From Pardosa pseudoannulata (taxonomy: Eukaryota; Arthropoda; Arachnida; Araneae; Lycosidae): a DNA stretch of 64,000 bases. Under the pieces are notes generated by a model. That model was not told the DNA's origin. It worked only from the letters and a program-made list of their open reading frames with translations, and did no database searches. Of the stretch, positions 42,259 through 53,757 are shown one piece after another. Made by a program: the position numbers and the translations under genes. The number at the start of each line of letters is the position of its first letter. The first letter of the stretch is position 1. Location of the stretch: assembly GCA_032207245.1 (NCBI GenBank), contig CM063499.1:77324379-77388378 (forward strand). The letters run 5' to 3'.

Positions 42259-45200
42259 CTAAAAGAAAAAAAATTATATAACATTATTATTTTATTTTTT
42301 ACTAATATATTAGATTGGGGAAAAAGAAATAAATTATTTTTTTCAGTAGATGGCTGTAGTGATCGATAGCTCGTAAATTATAGATCAAACAATTTCAAAT
42401 TTATGCTCGTTGTCAAGGTGACATTTCACACTAAAAAAATTCTTTTACTGTTTTTTGTTTGGTCTATTCATTTGGGAGTTACAGGATGTTAAAAATGGAA
42501 GTCAACAAAGAGGTATTTCGGTACATTTTACAGTTTTTCTTTGATGGCGAAAATGCAAGCTAGGCGGATAAAATTGTGAATGGTGTTTATGGTGCTGATA
42601 CTGTGACTGCTAATTATGTGCAATTTTGGTTAGGGATCCAGGAGCTAAAGATCAACCATAATCATTAAACAATTTGTGCAAAGTTGAATTCAAAAGAAGC
42701 TGGATGTTTGGGTACCACACCGATTGACACCAAAAAACAGGATGGATCGAATTTCTGTCTCGAAGTCTTGGCCAAACAGAATGAAATCAATCCATTTCTT
42801 ACACGGGTGGTGACTGGGGTTGGGAAATGGGTCAAAAACGACAATATTGTGCGAAAATGATCGTGGTCAAAGTGCAGTGAAGCAGCTCAAACGGTGGCCA
42901 AACCAGGACTAACGGCCAGGAAGGTTCTACAGTGTATTTGGTCTGACTGGAAGGGAATCATTTATTATGAGTTGCTTCCGTACGGCCAAACACTAAATTC
43001 AGATCCCTACTGTCAACAACAGGACCGTTTGAAGACCGATTGACCAGAAACGGCTAGAATTGGCCAACAGAAGAGGTGTTGTGTTTCATCAGGACAACGC
43101 CAAGCCACACACGTCTGTAGTGACTCGCCAGAAACTCAGGGAGCTTGGTTGGCAAGTTTTAATGCATCCACCATATAGTTCGGACCTAGCACCAAGCGGT
43201 TATTACCTTTTTCTCGCATTGCAAACCTTCTTGAGTAATAAGAAATTGGGACAAAGTGAAGATTGTGGATATCGATTGCAAGAGTTTTTCGCCAATAAGG
43301 ACCAAGGCTTCTGTGAGAGAGGCATTATGACGATACCTTTAAAATGGCAACAAATTATACAACAAAATGGTACATATTTTATCCAAATCAAACAATCCAA
43401 AACATGTTAAATAAAGTCATTAATTTGACACAAAAATAATGGATATCTTTTTCTCCAACCTAATATTTAATATTTTATACCATTAACTTTCAGCACCAAG
43501 TTGTTCACGAGAAGATAGATGCACATACGTACTTACAATCAGATTTGAATAAGGCAATTTCACGCAGCAGGGCATATCTTAACTTATGACGATTCTGGCT
43601 TTTGTTTCAAATGGAAGGGCAATTTATTGTTTGCCTATTGGCTACTGTTAACATGAAAATGAATGAGAAGGGCATTATAGTAGTCCGTGACATTGTGTAA
43701 AATTGCTCTATTGGATAGTAACCACAAGAAGCCATTCCGTAATTGGAAATAGCAGGTAAACCTACTACTTCCAGTTGTTAGAAATAACCCAAAAGTTGAT
43801 TAAAAACTACAATTTTACTATAATGTATACATTTAATTTGGTTTCTCTAAACCAAAATGAGCTACAGTTATCACATTCAAACACAAACAATTCCAAAACA
43901 TATGCTTTAGCACCCAGGTCTAAATCATTAATCAAAATCTTGATACTGAAATTTTGGACCATCCCAATACTTTCCTTATTCTATATATAAGTATTGAAGC
44001 ATAATGAAAAGCCAAAGATCACAAAACCCTTCTTATTAAAGACACCAAAATAATAATGATGATAATAATAATAATGATGATGATAATAATGAAATAAGAG
44101 GTGCACTGGGCTTTTATAGTTTTATAAAAATCCTGAGTCCAACCAATCAAGTTACAGGCACTAGACAAAACTAATCAAACACAACCAATGAAAACATAAA
44201 GGAATCAACTCAAGAAAACCTCGTACATCCAAGAAAGCTACTACTTAAATAATAATAAGCAGCCAAAACACCAAGTCGCCAAGTATGATTGCAATTACAT
44301 ATTTCAACAATGAGAAAATAAAAACATCGGGTAGCACAAAATTACCAGTCAATACCAAAATTATAATATTGGCCTAGAGGAAATGGTCCTCTTTAAATGA
44401 TATCCATGAATATCTTTTTTTGATATATAGCAATGTTGGTCAATATTCCCCTGATTATCACTTTTTCATGTTTCAATATTCACCATGTGGTAATTTTACC
44501 ATGCGAACTAATTCATTCACTTATTTTTTAAACAAGGATTTTTTATTTGTTTAGAAATTTTACATTTAAAATTTATATTACCTGGCATTTTCTCTCATAA
44601 TAAAAATTTACAGCTGTCCAGTTCTACTTTGCTTGTATCACAGCTTTCCAATGAATCACAATAATTATAGTACTTATGTTGCCTCATATGGCATGGAGAA
44701 AGAGCAGAATCGATTCATTTCTGTTCACATTCAGCTAATGTAGTACTATGCCTTCCACTGAATGTCATGAGATATTATTTTATGTCAAAAAATATCATTT
44801 ATTTTTACAAATATCAATAGATATTGCTGAATAGAAGTAAAAAAATATCAGTTCTATGACACAGTAAAGAATGCTAAGAAAAAAAACATCCCAAAATACG
44901 TACTTACATTCAGATTTGAATAAGGCGATTTCATGCAACAGGGCACATCTTAACTTATGACGATTCTGGCTTTTGTTTCAAAAGGAAGGGCAATTTATTG
45001 TTTGCCTATTGGCTACTGTAAACATGAAAATGAATCAGAACGGCATTATAGTAGTCTGTGACGTTGCACAAAATTGTTCTATTGGACAGTAACCACAAGA
45101 AGCCATTCAATAATTGGTAATAGCAAGTAAACCGATTAAATTTTTTGACCAACGATTAACTTTTTAATTTATTGCATCATAACTGAGTGAAAGAAGAAAT

Positions 45201-48200
45201 ATTTCTAGCAACGGGACGTCATTCTGTTAATCCCATGTAATTGTTTTAAGCGCAGTTTTCCTCGGTTAAAAGCACGAGATTAAAATTTTCAATTTATCAC
45301 ATAATAGGTGAAAATGATATATTTTTATCAGTATGACGTCATTCCTTTAAATATCTCATTTATTTGTTCCTAATTTTATATTATTTAAACATTGTCTGTG
45401 TAATATCAGTTCGATTTGACCTGGAAATTTAGATATAAAGTGATCCACTTCCATTTCTATATGTCACAAACTATACCATTTTTATATAAGAAATAATTTA
45501 AAATTTGATTCTTGGTTAATTTTTACGTTACAATGAAATGTTTATCAACAATATTTTAACAACAAAAAGTACAAATTTCAGTGACTCTCATAGGCAAATA
45601 AAAACGTATCATTTTATATAGTTATCTTTATATTCATATGGTTGTCAATATGAATGTGTTTCTGTTTCATACAAAACCATGTGGTTTGTCATAAATTTTC
45701 TTAATTTTGGACAACATTTATTAATACCAACAAAATTAGCAATGTTGCTGTCAAAACCTCTGCTACCTATTCTATCACGTAATAAGGCAAGATCTATTAA
45801 AGTTGCTAATCAACGTACAGTAGTAATACAGTAATGAAATTTAGAGTTCAACTTATATTTTACCATAAAATGTTTGAGCAAATTTAATATAAAACACAAA
45901 TTCGATGCAGATTTAATCGCTAGCATTTAAATATATATTTTGTTATTTTTATTTAGTGATATTAAGAACAGTTTTCATTTGTATACTTTTTATACAAAAA
46001 AAATCTTTGTTTAAAAGTTAAATTGCGTTTTTGTTTAAAAGTTAGTTATTAAGTTCACCGTAGCAAAGCACAGATACACTTGCTATTTCTCTTATAAGCA
46101 AAACAAAGAACTGTATTAAATGTTTTTTTTTTAATTGTACAATATATTATTCAATATCAACAGATGTCTAAAATTGGATGTTCAACATTTAGCAGCATTA
46201 AAAATATTAGCCAATATTTGTATGGCATTGACTGATATATTTGTGGCTCCTGGGATGCAATTCTTGCACTTTAAAATGCATAATAAAATAAGGCTACTTG
46301 TTAATTTCATATTAAAGATTGAAAAAAAATTATAACTGTTATACCTTCAATGATTTGAAGAGCTTCTTCCTTTGATCTAGTAATATTATCTTCCCTCCAT
46401 GATGAAGGTCGCCTTGAATCTCTGTGTTTAACAAGCAGATGACTACATCGAACTTGATCGACAGAGCTACTCCCCCCTCCTGATGGACCAGGCTCTGCAG
46501 GTTTTGTAGGTCTGTCCCACTGACTTTCTTTGGTGTACACATTTAAATAATATGCCTGACCTACAAAAAATAGATTAGCTAAATATAAAATAGTAAAAAA
46601 TAAACATAAGTTGACATCATTTCTGTTAACTTACACATGCATTTTCTAATTCCATTAAGTCAGCATTTGGGTTAAAAATTATTAGATTAGTACATAACTT
46701 TTCTATTCAGGGATCTGTCGAGATTTTTTAGACATGGTTCTATTTTTGTAGAAAAACTATTTATAATTTTGTGAAATTGAAATTAGAATTAAATCTAGTT
46801 CTTTCAGTAAGGGTCTTGTTTTGTGATTTTGTGAAAATATATAAATTTCTCTCTTTTGGATGGAGGAATTTTGTGAAGGGTCAGTTTTTAATACACCATA
46901 ATTTTGCTCATATAATCTGCAAACCATCTGTGTTTAAAAAACAAATTTCTTCAGCAAGGGACTATCTGCTGGTGGTTCATTGCTCAAATCATCAAGATCG
47001 AAAGAAGGGAAAAAAGCATGTCACACAAACGGCTGATGATCAAATGTAAACAAAAGAACGACTCACGAGACTTCAAGAAAACATATTGTATCATCAATAA
47101 ATCATGAATAAAAATTTAACCCAATAAAGCATAATGAATTAGTAGCAAGTACCGCAATCTTAAATTGTGTCCTGGAGTACAAGAAAATATCTATAGTCCC
47201 TATTTACAGCTCCAATTGACTACACCGAGTGGATGGGTTCAAGATTGAAGGTTGAGGGTCGAATGTCATTTCATTATGAGGATCACTCATAACAGTGTTT
47301 TGTATTCAGAGTTTTGATTTGCAGTAATCTGGTCATTCATTATATCTTTAAAACATCGTTGCAGTTTTACTGCTGCAGGCTTGCAACTGCTGAGGTACTT
47401 TCAAAAAGGTGAGAAAAGTGACTAATAATACAGAATAAGTGACTAAACATTGAAAAAAAAAAGCGATTTTTTTTTTCCCTCTTGATTACAGATGCTATTA
47501 TTAAGATTTTTCTATTTATTTTAACTCTAAATCAAATGATTCATGCAAGACATGATATTAGCGTCAAATACAAAAAAGGTTAAAAATTTTGTTTAACACA
47601 ACTCAACATTGCTTTTTATTCAAGAAAATCTATAAATTAGAATTGAATACATACAATACATTAATTTTATAATCACAATTTTCTGTATATATTAGTGACG
47701 TTTTGAAATACGTACATAGCTAGGTTAGAGTATCTAAACAAAAATTGAAGAAAAAGAAAAAGAGACATGTGTGCTTTGACTTAAATTAATGTATTAAATG
47801 TACATTTCAGTACAAATGTAGATTTCAGGAACTTCTTTACAACTTTTTAAAATCACTAAATTCTGGAAAACCATGTGACTAATTACAATTTAATAAGAAA
47901 AATAAGATTAGAGCATCCCATTTTTGGTCTTTTATTGACATAGTTTGTTATTAATTCAGATTTTCTTTTTTGTAACGACAGACTTTTGCCGTGCTACACC
48001 ATGAAAAAAAGTGACTTTACTTAAAAAAGTGATCAATTGTAAAAAAAGTGACTAAAGGTGAGAAAAGTGACGGAATTGCAAGCCTGCTGCTGATTTCAAG
48101 CTGAAAGTAATTCAGAAGGTCGACAAGAAAGCAGTAAGAAATGGGTGCATGCAAAACGAAATGTTAAAAATATGAGATGAAAGCGATCCAATCGTCTTGG

Positions 48201-51200
48201 AAATATATGCCTGCATTAGAAGACGATTTACATAGTTGTGTTCTCGAACAGAGAAATGTATGTCACTCTGTTTCTCCTATAAAATTCGTCTCTGAGGCTA
48301 TAATAAGAAATGATTTCAAATTTTAAAGATGGAATTAATTGAGTCTAATCCAGATTTTTCGGCACTCTACTGCACTTAGGTTTTTATTCTTAAACTGATC
48401 TAATATTGTCATACTAAAATAAATATTTTGCCGTATAGTCTGCAGATTATCTAGAGGTGCGAACTAGCTAATGATTTATGAAACTTTTTAAATAAAATAT
48501 CGTGTCAGTGGACTATACGATGGTGCAGACTATACGTGCGAATTCGCAGTAAGATATTTTGTGAAGGATCCATTTTCAGAAAAAAATATTTTGTGAGGTG
48601 TCAGTTTTAGGACCCCAATTTTGCCTAAACAGACTCTTGATACTACAGATACCTTAAAAATGTTAATTATCCCTTTATGTGGATATCAAAGTCATTTATA
48701 CTTCTAACACTGTTCAAATATAACAATAAATGAGAGATTTTTTAAAAAAGTAAACAAAAACTTATTTGAAATGTGGAAGTTCTACATATTTCTTCCATGA
48801 AATATCTTTATACAGTAACTGAAATCAATAGAAAGTATGCCACACAGCGGAAAGCTTTTCAATATTCTGAAACAAACCTTCAGTTTATCAAAATATGTTC
48901 TACATGTATTACTTATTTATTCTGCATTTACTCTCTCACAATATTAATCTTATTGTGGTATTTTAAGTAAAAAGTAAACTGATACATACATTTTTTGTCT
49001 TCAATGATAAACAGTTAAACTAAATTAATAACTACAATTTTTTTAAAAAAGCTTTTATATTTTGCGATCCTTGATTGTTCTGCAGCAAAGCCAATTTTTC
49101 TGAAACATACGTTGCACTTTTCCCACATTCTGATTTGCAGGGGAGTATGAGTAATTTAATATTATAATAAAGTTAGATTATACTAATTAAAATGATTTTT
49201 TACTTTACCTGGTCAAAAATAACTTTAATTAGTATAATTTAACTATTTTTGTTGAAATTACTACCTATTCAAATTATAATTATTGCATAACAGGGAAAGA
49301 AATTAGTAACAAATATTTTCATGTTAAAGAGAACAGAAATGTTATTTTTTCTTGTACATTTATAGTAAATATATAGGACAAATTATTTTTAATATTGTGG
49401 AATATAAAAATATATCTAAGTATGTTTTATTCCACTAAAACTTCATATATTAAGATGATATAAAAAGTAATCCAACTATTAAGTTTAATCCAAAAGCTTT
49501 TAAATTAATAAAAATCAATTTGACTAAATCATTTTTTCACTTTTTATACTAACAAATACACCAATGTGGCCAGCCAATTTATTTTGAGTAAGACGCTTAA
49601 CGATTTTGAATATTGCATTTTAATGAAGAAAATATTTATGCCATTTTATTGAATTTTTACATTACTTTTCATTGAGATATGACTTGATTAATATTATATT
49701 ACTCTTAACAGCTACAAATACGCATGCCAACAATAGTGAAGCTATTAGTATTGTTTATATATATATATATAAATACATATTTCATTTAATCTCTTTAAAT
49801 AATAGGGTTGGTACGTTTTTGCCGAAGGTGGGAAAAAACTGTCGTGGCAAAAATGATTATGTTTTATTTACGGGCATGTAACTTTTAATTTTTACTAATT
49901 TTAACTCTAATCTAAAGATACATAATATGTTTTTTTTTTAACATAGAATATTTGATGTGTCATTGTCTAGTAATCTAAAGTCATAACAGTAATCTAAAGT
50001 CATACCTAGAGATATAAAAAAAAAGATAAAATGAAGACTGATTTTGCAAGCTTTTATGTGTAATGTTTTTAATGTAATTATTAGCTTATTTCCCCTACAA
50101 ACTGTAGGTTTAAACATTTTTAGTACTTATATATATATATATATATCTTATATGTGTGTATATGAGATAAAAATTAAAGACAACATTACTATATTAAATT
50201 GATAAAGAAAACATTTTTTATCCTATACCTCCATCATATAAATTTATTTACAAAAATAATATATTGTTTTTTGATTGCTAACACCTATGAAAATTATTTT
50301 AAATTGTCAAATTAATAATAATGAAATACCTAATTAATATTCTGATTTAAATCAATTGTATTATGTACAAAATTATTTATTATTTTGTTATTTATTAATT
50401 ATTAATATTTTTGTACATTTTAAAAATCCAGCCAATTTTTCTAGATTTTGCCAATTTTTTACAGTTTTTGCCACTGTCCTGGCAAAAATACCATTTTGTC
50501 GGCAAAATGACCAACCCTATTAAATAATAATTGTTAGGGGTTTGAATAATTTAATATTATAATGAAGTTAAGTTATTATAACTAAAAGTTATTTTTGCCT
50601 TTTTATGCACTCATGCCAGCATTAGACAATAATTTCAATATGTAATATATAACATAGCCCAGGTGGAAGAAAATCAGTAAAGAACAATTTTTAGCTAAAA
50701 AGTGTAAAAATGCAGTGCTTGGAACTCTGATCAATTCATAACATGTACACTGCTAGGAGTCTGAGCCAGTCTCATTGTGCAGCAACCCCAGGTCTCTCTG
50801 ATAGGTCCTGTTGAAATTGAAAAGTAGACACTTAAAATGCATGAAATTTCAGAATAGAAAAAACATTTTTTCCTCCTTATTCCTTCATCCTTTTAATTAT
50901 TTAGGTGCCTCCTGGAGAAGGGTTCCCACTGGTTTTCTAGAACAAAAATTAACGTCTTTTTAAGGACTTTCTAAGAACCAGAGTAACATTTTATAAGGAC
51001 CTACTTGAAATACACGGCATAACGACATAAACCTTATTTCCTGGGGAACCTATTTTAATGATTATGATTCAGACAAGGAAAGTTCAATAAATACCTAAAA
51101 ATAAATATAAGATAAATCTATTTGACAAAAACTAATTTTGAAAAATGTACATCTAAAGCTTTTTAAGTGATCAAACTAGAAATAAATTGTGAATAAAAAC

Positions 51201-51237
51201 AACATTATAAACAGTACTTTCTGAGGGTTTAAAAATG

Positions 51238-51300
<63 letters not shown>

Positions 51301-53104
51301 CTAGCTTATTATACCCAACGTTCCCTGGGAAAGAAGAAAGTTTTACTTTTCTATTACATTCAATGCAAGAAAAATTAAACTTCCATAACTAACTGAAATA
51401 TCTACAACCCCCCCCCCAACCTCCATGCTTTGCTTAATTAAAATCTGCAAGACTGTTAGCTATTAGGAAAGGGCAGCTGACTTTAGACCTTTTCAGTATG
51501 CGAAGATTATTTATTGGTCAAATAATAAGTAACTAAGAAAAACTGTCCCATAAGAAAACTGATAGGAAATCATGAGACGACGGTGGATCGCATTGATGGA
51601 GAAATTGATCACATTCCAATTTAAAAATTAAGGAGTTTTTAAGGACCTTTGACAAAAATTAAGGAGTTTTAAGGGCCCTTAAAAATGAAAGCTAAAATTA
51701 AGGAGTTCTTAAGGACTTTTAAGGACTGTGGGAACCCTACTGGAGGCAGATGTTGGTCAAGTAGGTGAAGATTTTTGATGCTCTTGTTGCCTTTTGGAAC
51801 TGATGTAGGAAAGCCCACAACATGCAGATGAATAACAACAGCAAACTTTAGAAGTGGTATATGCCTTGTATATTTATAGAAGTAATTATATAGGATAAAT
51901 TATTTTTTAAATTTACCTCCAATATGTTAAAGCCCAAAAATATATACCTAAATGTTTTATATCTACCAAAATTTCATATATTTAGAAAATATCAAAAGCA
52001 TAAGCCAATCCTTAATATTATTCAAAAAGGTTTTCTTAAAAGCAATTCTGTTTAAATAACTTTTCCACTTAAAATACACCAATTATAGCAATTTGCAGCC
52101 AATTTATTTTGTATTGTAAACTTAATTATTCTAATATTATATTTCAATGAAGAAAACATTTGTCATTTTAATGAATATTTATTTAGATATGATTTGTTTA
52201 ATATTCTATTACTCTTGATAGCTATAGATAACCATACTAAAAGTAGTGGAATTATTATTATTATTTGTAGCAATTAAGAATCATCTTAAACATATACATC
52301 TTGGTTAACGACGTCTTACATCAACTATAGAACCTCTAACAAACTAAATTTTGCAAAAATAATTTAACAAAGAGATAATTTTTTATGATATAAGTTTTAT
52401 GATAGTTTTATTTATAATTTTTTTTAAATTGCTAAATATTACAATATACGGCGTTTATTATTATTTTAACATGCAATTAACTACTAAGCAATCATTTGCA
52501 AGTCATGCCCAAGTTAATTTCATTCCTTACATTCAGTTTACAATTTTTAAGAGATCAAAGAACACAATAGCAATTTGTGTTTGTGTAATGAGTTTCAAAA
52601 ACATACACGGGTTAAAAGCTCTATTACAGTTTTAAGAATTATGTCCAGATTTAAAATGTTAAAATCACGCTATTATCTCGTAATATTTTTCAAAACGCTC
52701 TCAAGCATTTTGTTATAAATTATTTTTGTATACCTCTTATTTATAAATAAAATAAAAGCTTATACTACGATCGGGAATATAACTGGGAAAAAAACAATAG
52801 AAAAAGAATGATCCGTGTATACTTTTAAAAAATTCAATAGCAATTTAAACTTTATAGTGTAAGGCTAGATTAATAGAATTTTAAATAAGTTACAAAATAA
52901 TCTCATATTGTTACAAAGGTCTCATCAAAATGATACTATACGACTGAAATTTTAAAATTTTAAAGATAAGCAATAAACTTGAACGTTAGGTTTCTAATAA
53001 AATTATTCAAACTACAGAAATTGATCATATTTCTTCATAGCTAACTAACCAGTTGAACGACTCATTCGTTTTTCCCATCCTTTGGGTAATTCTTCATCAG
53101 ACAT
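42038..53104 (-). CDS. PIN1: PIN1 peptidyl-prolyl cis-trans isomerase (three exons, complete)
   Basis: Phosphorylation-dependent prolyl isomerase of the parvulin family. It isomerises pSer/pThr-Pro bonds in mitotic and signalling proteins in the nucleus and cytosol. The coding exons are 53104-53050, 46560-46345 and 42258-42038; together they give 492 nt, i.e. 163 residues plus stop, the same length as human PIN1. The WW domain has both signature tryptophans: LPKGWEKR in exon 1 and ESQWDRP in exon 2. The PPIase domain has the phosphate-binding basic cluster ([12 protein letters not shown]), the catalytic-cysteine segment SDCSSAK, the [11 protein letters not shown] segment and the [10 protein letters not shown] terminus. 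Splice sites are canonical (G|GTTAGT, TTTGTAG|G, G|GTATAA, CTTTTAG|A) and phases match (phase 1 at both junctions). Introns are about 6.5 and 4.1 kb and full of transposon remnants. The start ATG follows the family pattern ([10 protein letters not shown]). Its 5' end faces SCFD2. The identity is very secure. Confidence 0.97.
42310..43463 (+). mobile_element. Mariner element with TIRs and TA duplication, in PIN1 intron 2
   Basis: 1154 bp bounded by ~30-bp terminal inverted repeats, TTAGATTGGGGAAAAAG at the left and its mismatched counterpart TTAGGTTGGAGAAAAAG at the right, flanked by TA on both sides (42308-42309 and 43464-43465). It carries one broken transposase gene (next feature). The orientation is opposite to PIN1, and the element ends about 51 nt from the exon 3 acceptor. 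Confidence 0.93.
42486..43410 (+). pseudogene. Inactivated mariner transposase
   Basis: Starts [19 protein letters not shown] and soon meets an in-frame stop after GENAS. The expected segment between the first helix-turn-helix (YVQFW) and QELKI is missing, so there is an internal deletion, and further frameshifts follow. The last 116 codons are open (43060-43410). There the second catalytic region HQDNAKPH is intact, but the third aspartate of the DD34D triad is replaced by glycine in [10 protein letters not shown]. It is therefore catalytically dead on three counts. Most similar to the irritans-type mariners, judged from memory. Confidence 0.88.
43525..43762 (+). repeat. Direct repeat of 238 bp, copy 1 (PIN1 intron 2)
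   Basis: ATACGTACTTACAATCAGATTTGAATAAGGC to AGCAGGTAAACC. About 90% identical by eye to 44896-45133; it may be the left part of the Helitron-related repeat that follows copy 2. Confidence 0.8.
44896..45133 (+). repeat. Direct repeat of 238 bp, copy 2 (PIN1 intron 2)
   Basis: Second copy, running directly into the Helitron-related repeat 45134-46086. Confidence 0.8.
45134..46086 (+). mobile_element. Helitron-related repeat in PIN1 intron 2
   Basis: Shares long stretches with the 60705-61251 Helitron: the ATAACT...GAAAGAAG..AATATTTCTAGCAA..GACGTCAT block, the GAGCAAATTTAATATAA block and the TAAGTTCACCGTAGC..AGCACAG terminus. It ends in GCTAT instead of CTAG. It is a longer, older relative. 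Confidence 0.6.
46345..46560 (-). CDS. PIN1: PIN1 coding exon 2 (rest of WW domain, linker, PPIase start)
   Basis: 216 nt. Begins after a TTTTTTGTAG acceptor and completes [18 protein letters not shown] of the WW domain. A Gly/Ser-rich linker ([10 protein letters not shown]) follows, then the first PPIase strand CSHLLVKH and the Arg pair that binds substrate phosphate. It ends at donor G|GTATAA in phase 1, joining to exon 3 as ...QIIE/EYREQ. Confidence 0.96.
47376..48086. mobile_element. hAT-like MITE in PIN1 intron 1
   Basis: Inverted ends CAGGCTTGCAA / TTGCAAGCCTG and internal mirrored AAAAGTGACTAA blocks near both ends. CTGCTG on both sides is the likely remnant of the duplication. 711 bp, no transposase. 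Confidence 0.7.
48100..49790. other. PIN1 intron 1 sequence without recognised elements
   Basis: AT-rich intronic DNA; the small open frames in it show no family motif. Confidence 0.55.
49803..50519. mobile_element. hAT-like MITE with perfect 8-bp target duplication, PIN1 intron 1
   Basis: 717 bp, ends TAGGGTTGGTACGTTTTTGCC and (right) TAGGGTTGGTCATTTTGCCG, flanked on both sides by TTAAATAA (49795-49802, 50520-50527). It is rich in TTTTTGCC/GGCAAAAA motifs near both ends. No transposase. Confidence 0.9.
50920..51738 (-). mobile_element. Composite hAT-like repeat, copy 3, in PIN1 intron 1
   Basis: Reverse-oriented copy with ends AGGGTTCCCACTGG and GACTGTGGGAACCCT. Flanking octamers CCTGGAGA and ACTGGAGG agree at 6 of 8, as for a hAT duplication. 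It contains CTAGCTTATTATACCCAACG (reverse of the Helitron-like end) next to a (TA)n run. It is the most complete copy, keeping the AAGGAGTTTTTAAGGACC blocks at its right. Confidence 0.78.
51241..51300. repeat. (TA)n microsatellite inside composite repeat copy 3
   Basis: TA dinucleotides next to the Helitron-like CTAGC end; equivalent tracts lie in copy 2 (20908-20947) and, short, in copy 1. Confidence 0.9.
51740..53048. other. PIN1 intron 1 sequence without recognised elements
   Basis: AT-rich intron directly downstream (minus strand) of exon 1. A 78-codon frame at 52399-52635 has no recognisable motif. Confidence 0.55.
53050..53104 (-). CDS. PIN1: PIN1 coding exon 1
   Basis: Encodes the start of the WW domain, [18 protein letters not shown], plus the first base of a glycine codon. 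ATG is at 53104-53102; the donor GTTAGT follows at 53049. The intron between exons 1 and 2 runs 46561-53049. Confidence 0.95.
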
Positions 53105-53577
53105 TATTGTATTATAACTTATGTGTCAAATTGAACTTCAATTTAATAAGTCAAAGAAATCAAAACTTCCAAAGATTTTTCGGAATCAAATATTTCAATC
53201 AGCATGCATGTTGCCAGATTAGTTTCTGCTCAAAGCAAAATAAAAAATTAAACCATAGATTAAAATTATTCGTTAATAATAATAATATATAATTTGAATT
53301 TTTCAACATAACTTTTATTTGTTATCGACAAAACATATGCTATTTAGCATATTTATATACTATATATATATGCATATTGGGTACACACTGAAGATTGTAT
53401 GCATAGGTCTATGATTGTATGTACCCAACTACAACTTCTCTTGTACTTTTAAAGAAGAAAATAGTATTTTGTCGACTGCTAGGATATTTGTTTTCTTATC
53501 TTCGAAGGAAGTGTATATTCACGAGGAAAATGTAGCATATTAATTCTGTTGCGTTAGAATATATTAAAGCCAGCGCT
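53105..53577. promoter_or_regulatory. Shared intergenic region, putative PIN1/SCFD2 bidirectional promoter
   Basis: 473 bp between the divergent start codons of PIN1 and SCFD2. It must contain both 5' UTRs and both transcription starts unless further non-coding exons exist. No convincing TATA box at a fixed distance is visible; a 9-bp inverted repeat, TTGGGTACA / TGTACCCAA, lies at about 53377-53429 and encloses a repeated GATTGTATG. Bidirectionality is inferred from gene arrangement only. Confidence 0.6.
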
Positions 53578-53757
53578 ATGAATTCAAAAGTATTCTTTAG
53601 TGCTGTAGAAAACTTTTGGACTGGAATTCATGTGCATGTGAAAGATGCCGTAGTTTACATGGATGATCCAGCCGCGGAATGTCTACATTGGTATTATGGA
53701 ATAAATAAGATTTTAGAATTTGGTGCTGTTAGTGTGGAAAATCTGTCCCCATTTGTG
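53578..53757 (+). CDS. SCFD2: SCFD2 exon 1
   Basis: 60 codons from ATG to ...LSPFV, phase 0, donor GTGAGA. The family pattern AVVYMDD...AECLHWYYG is at residues ~23-42. Confidence 0.9.
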
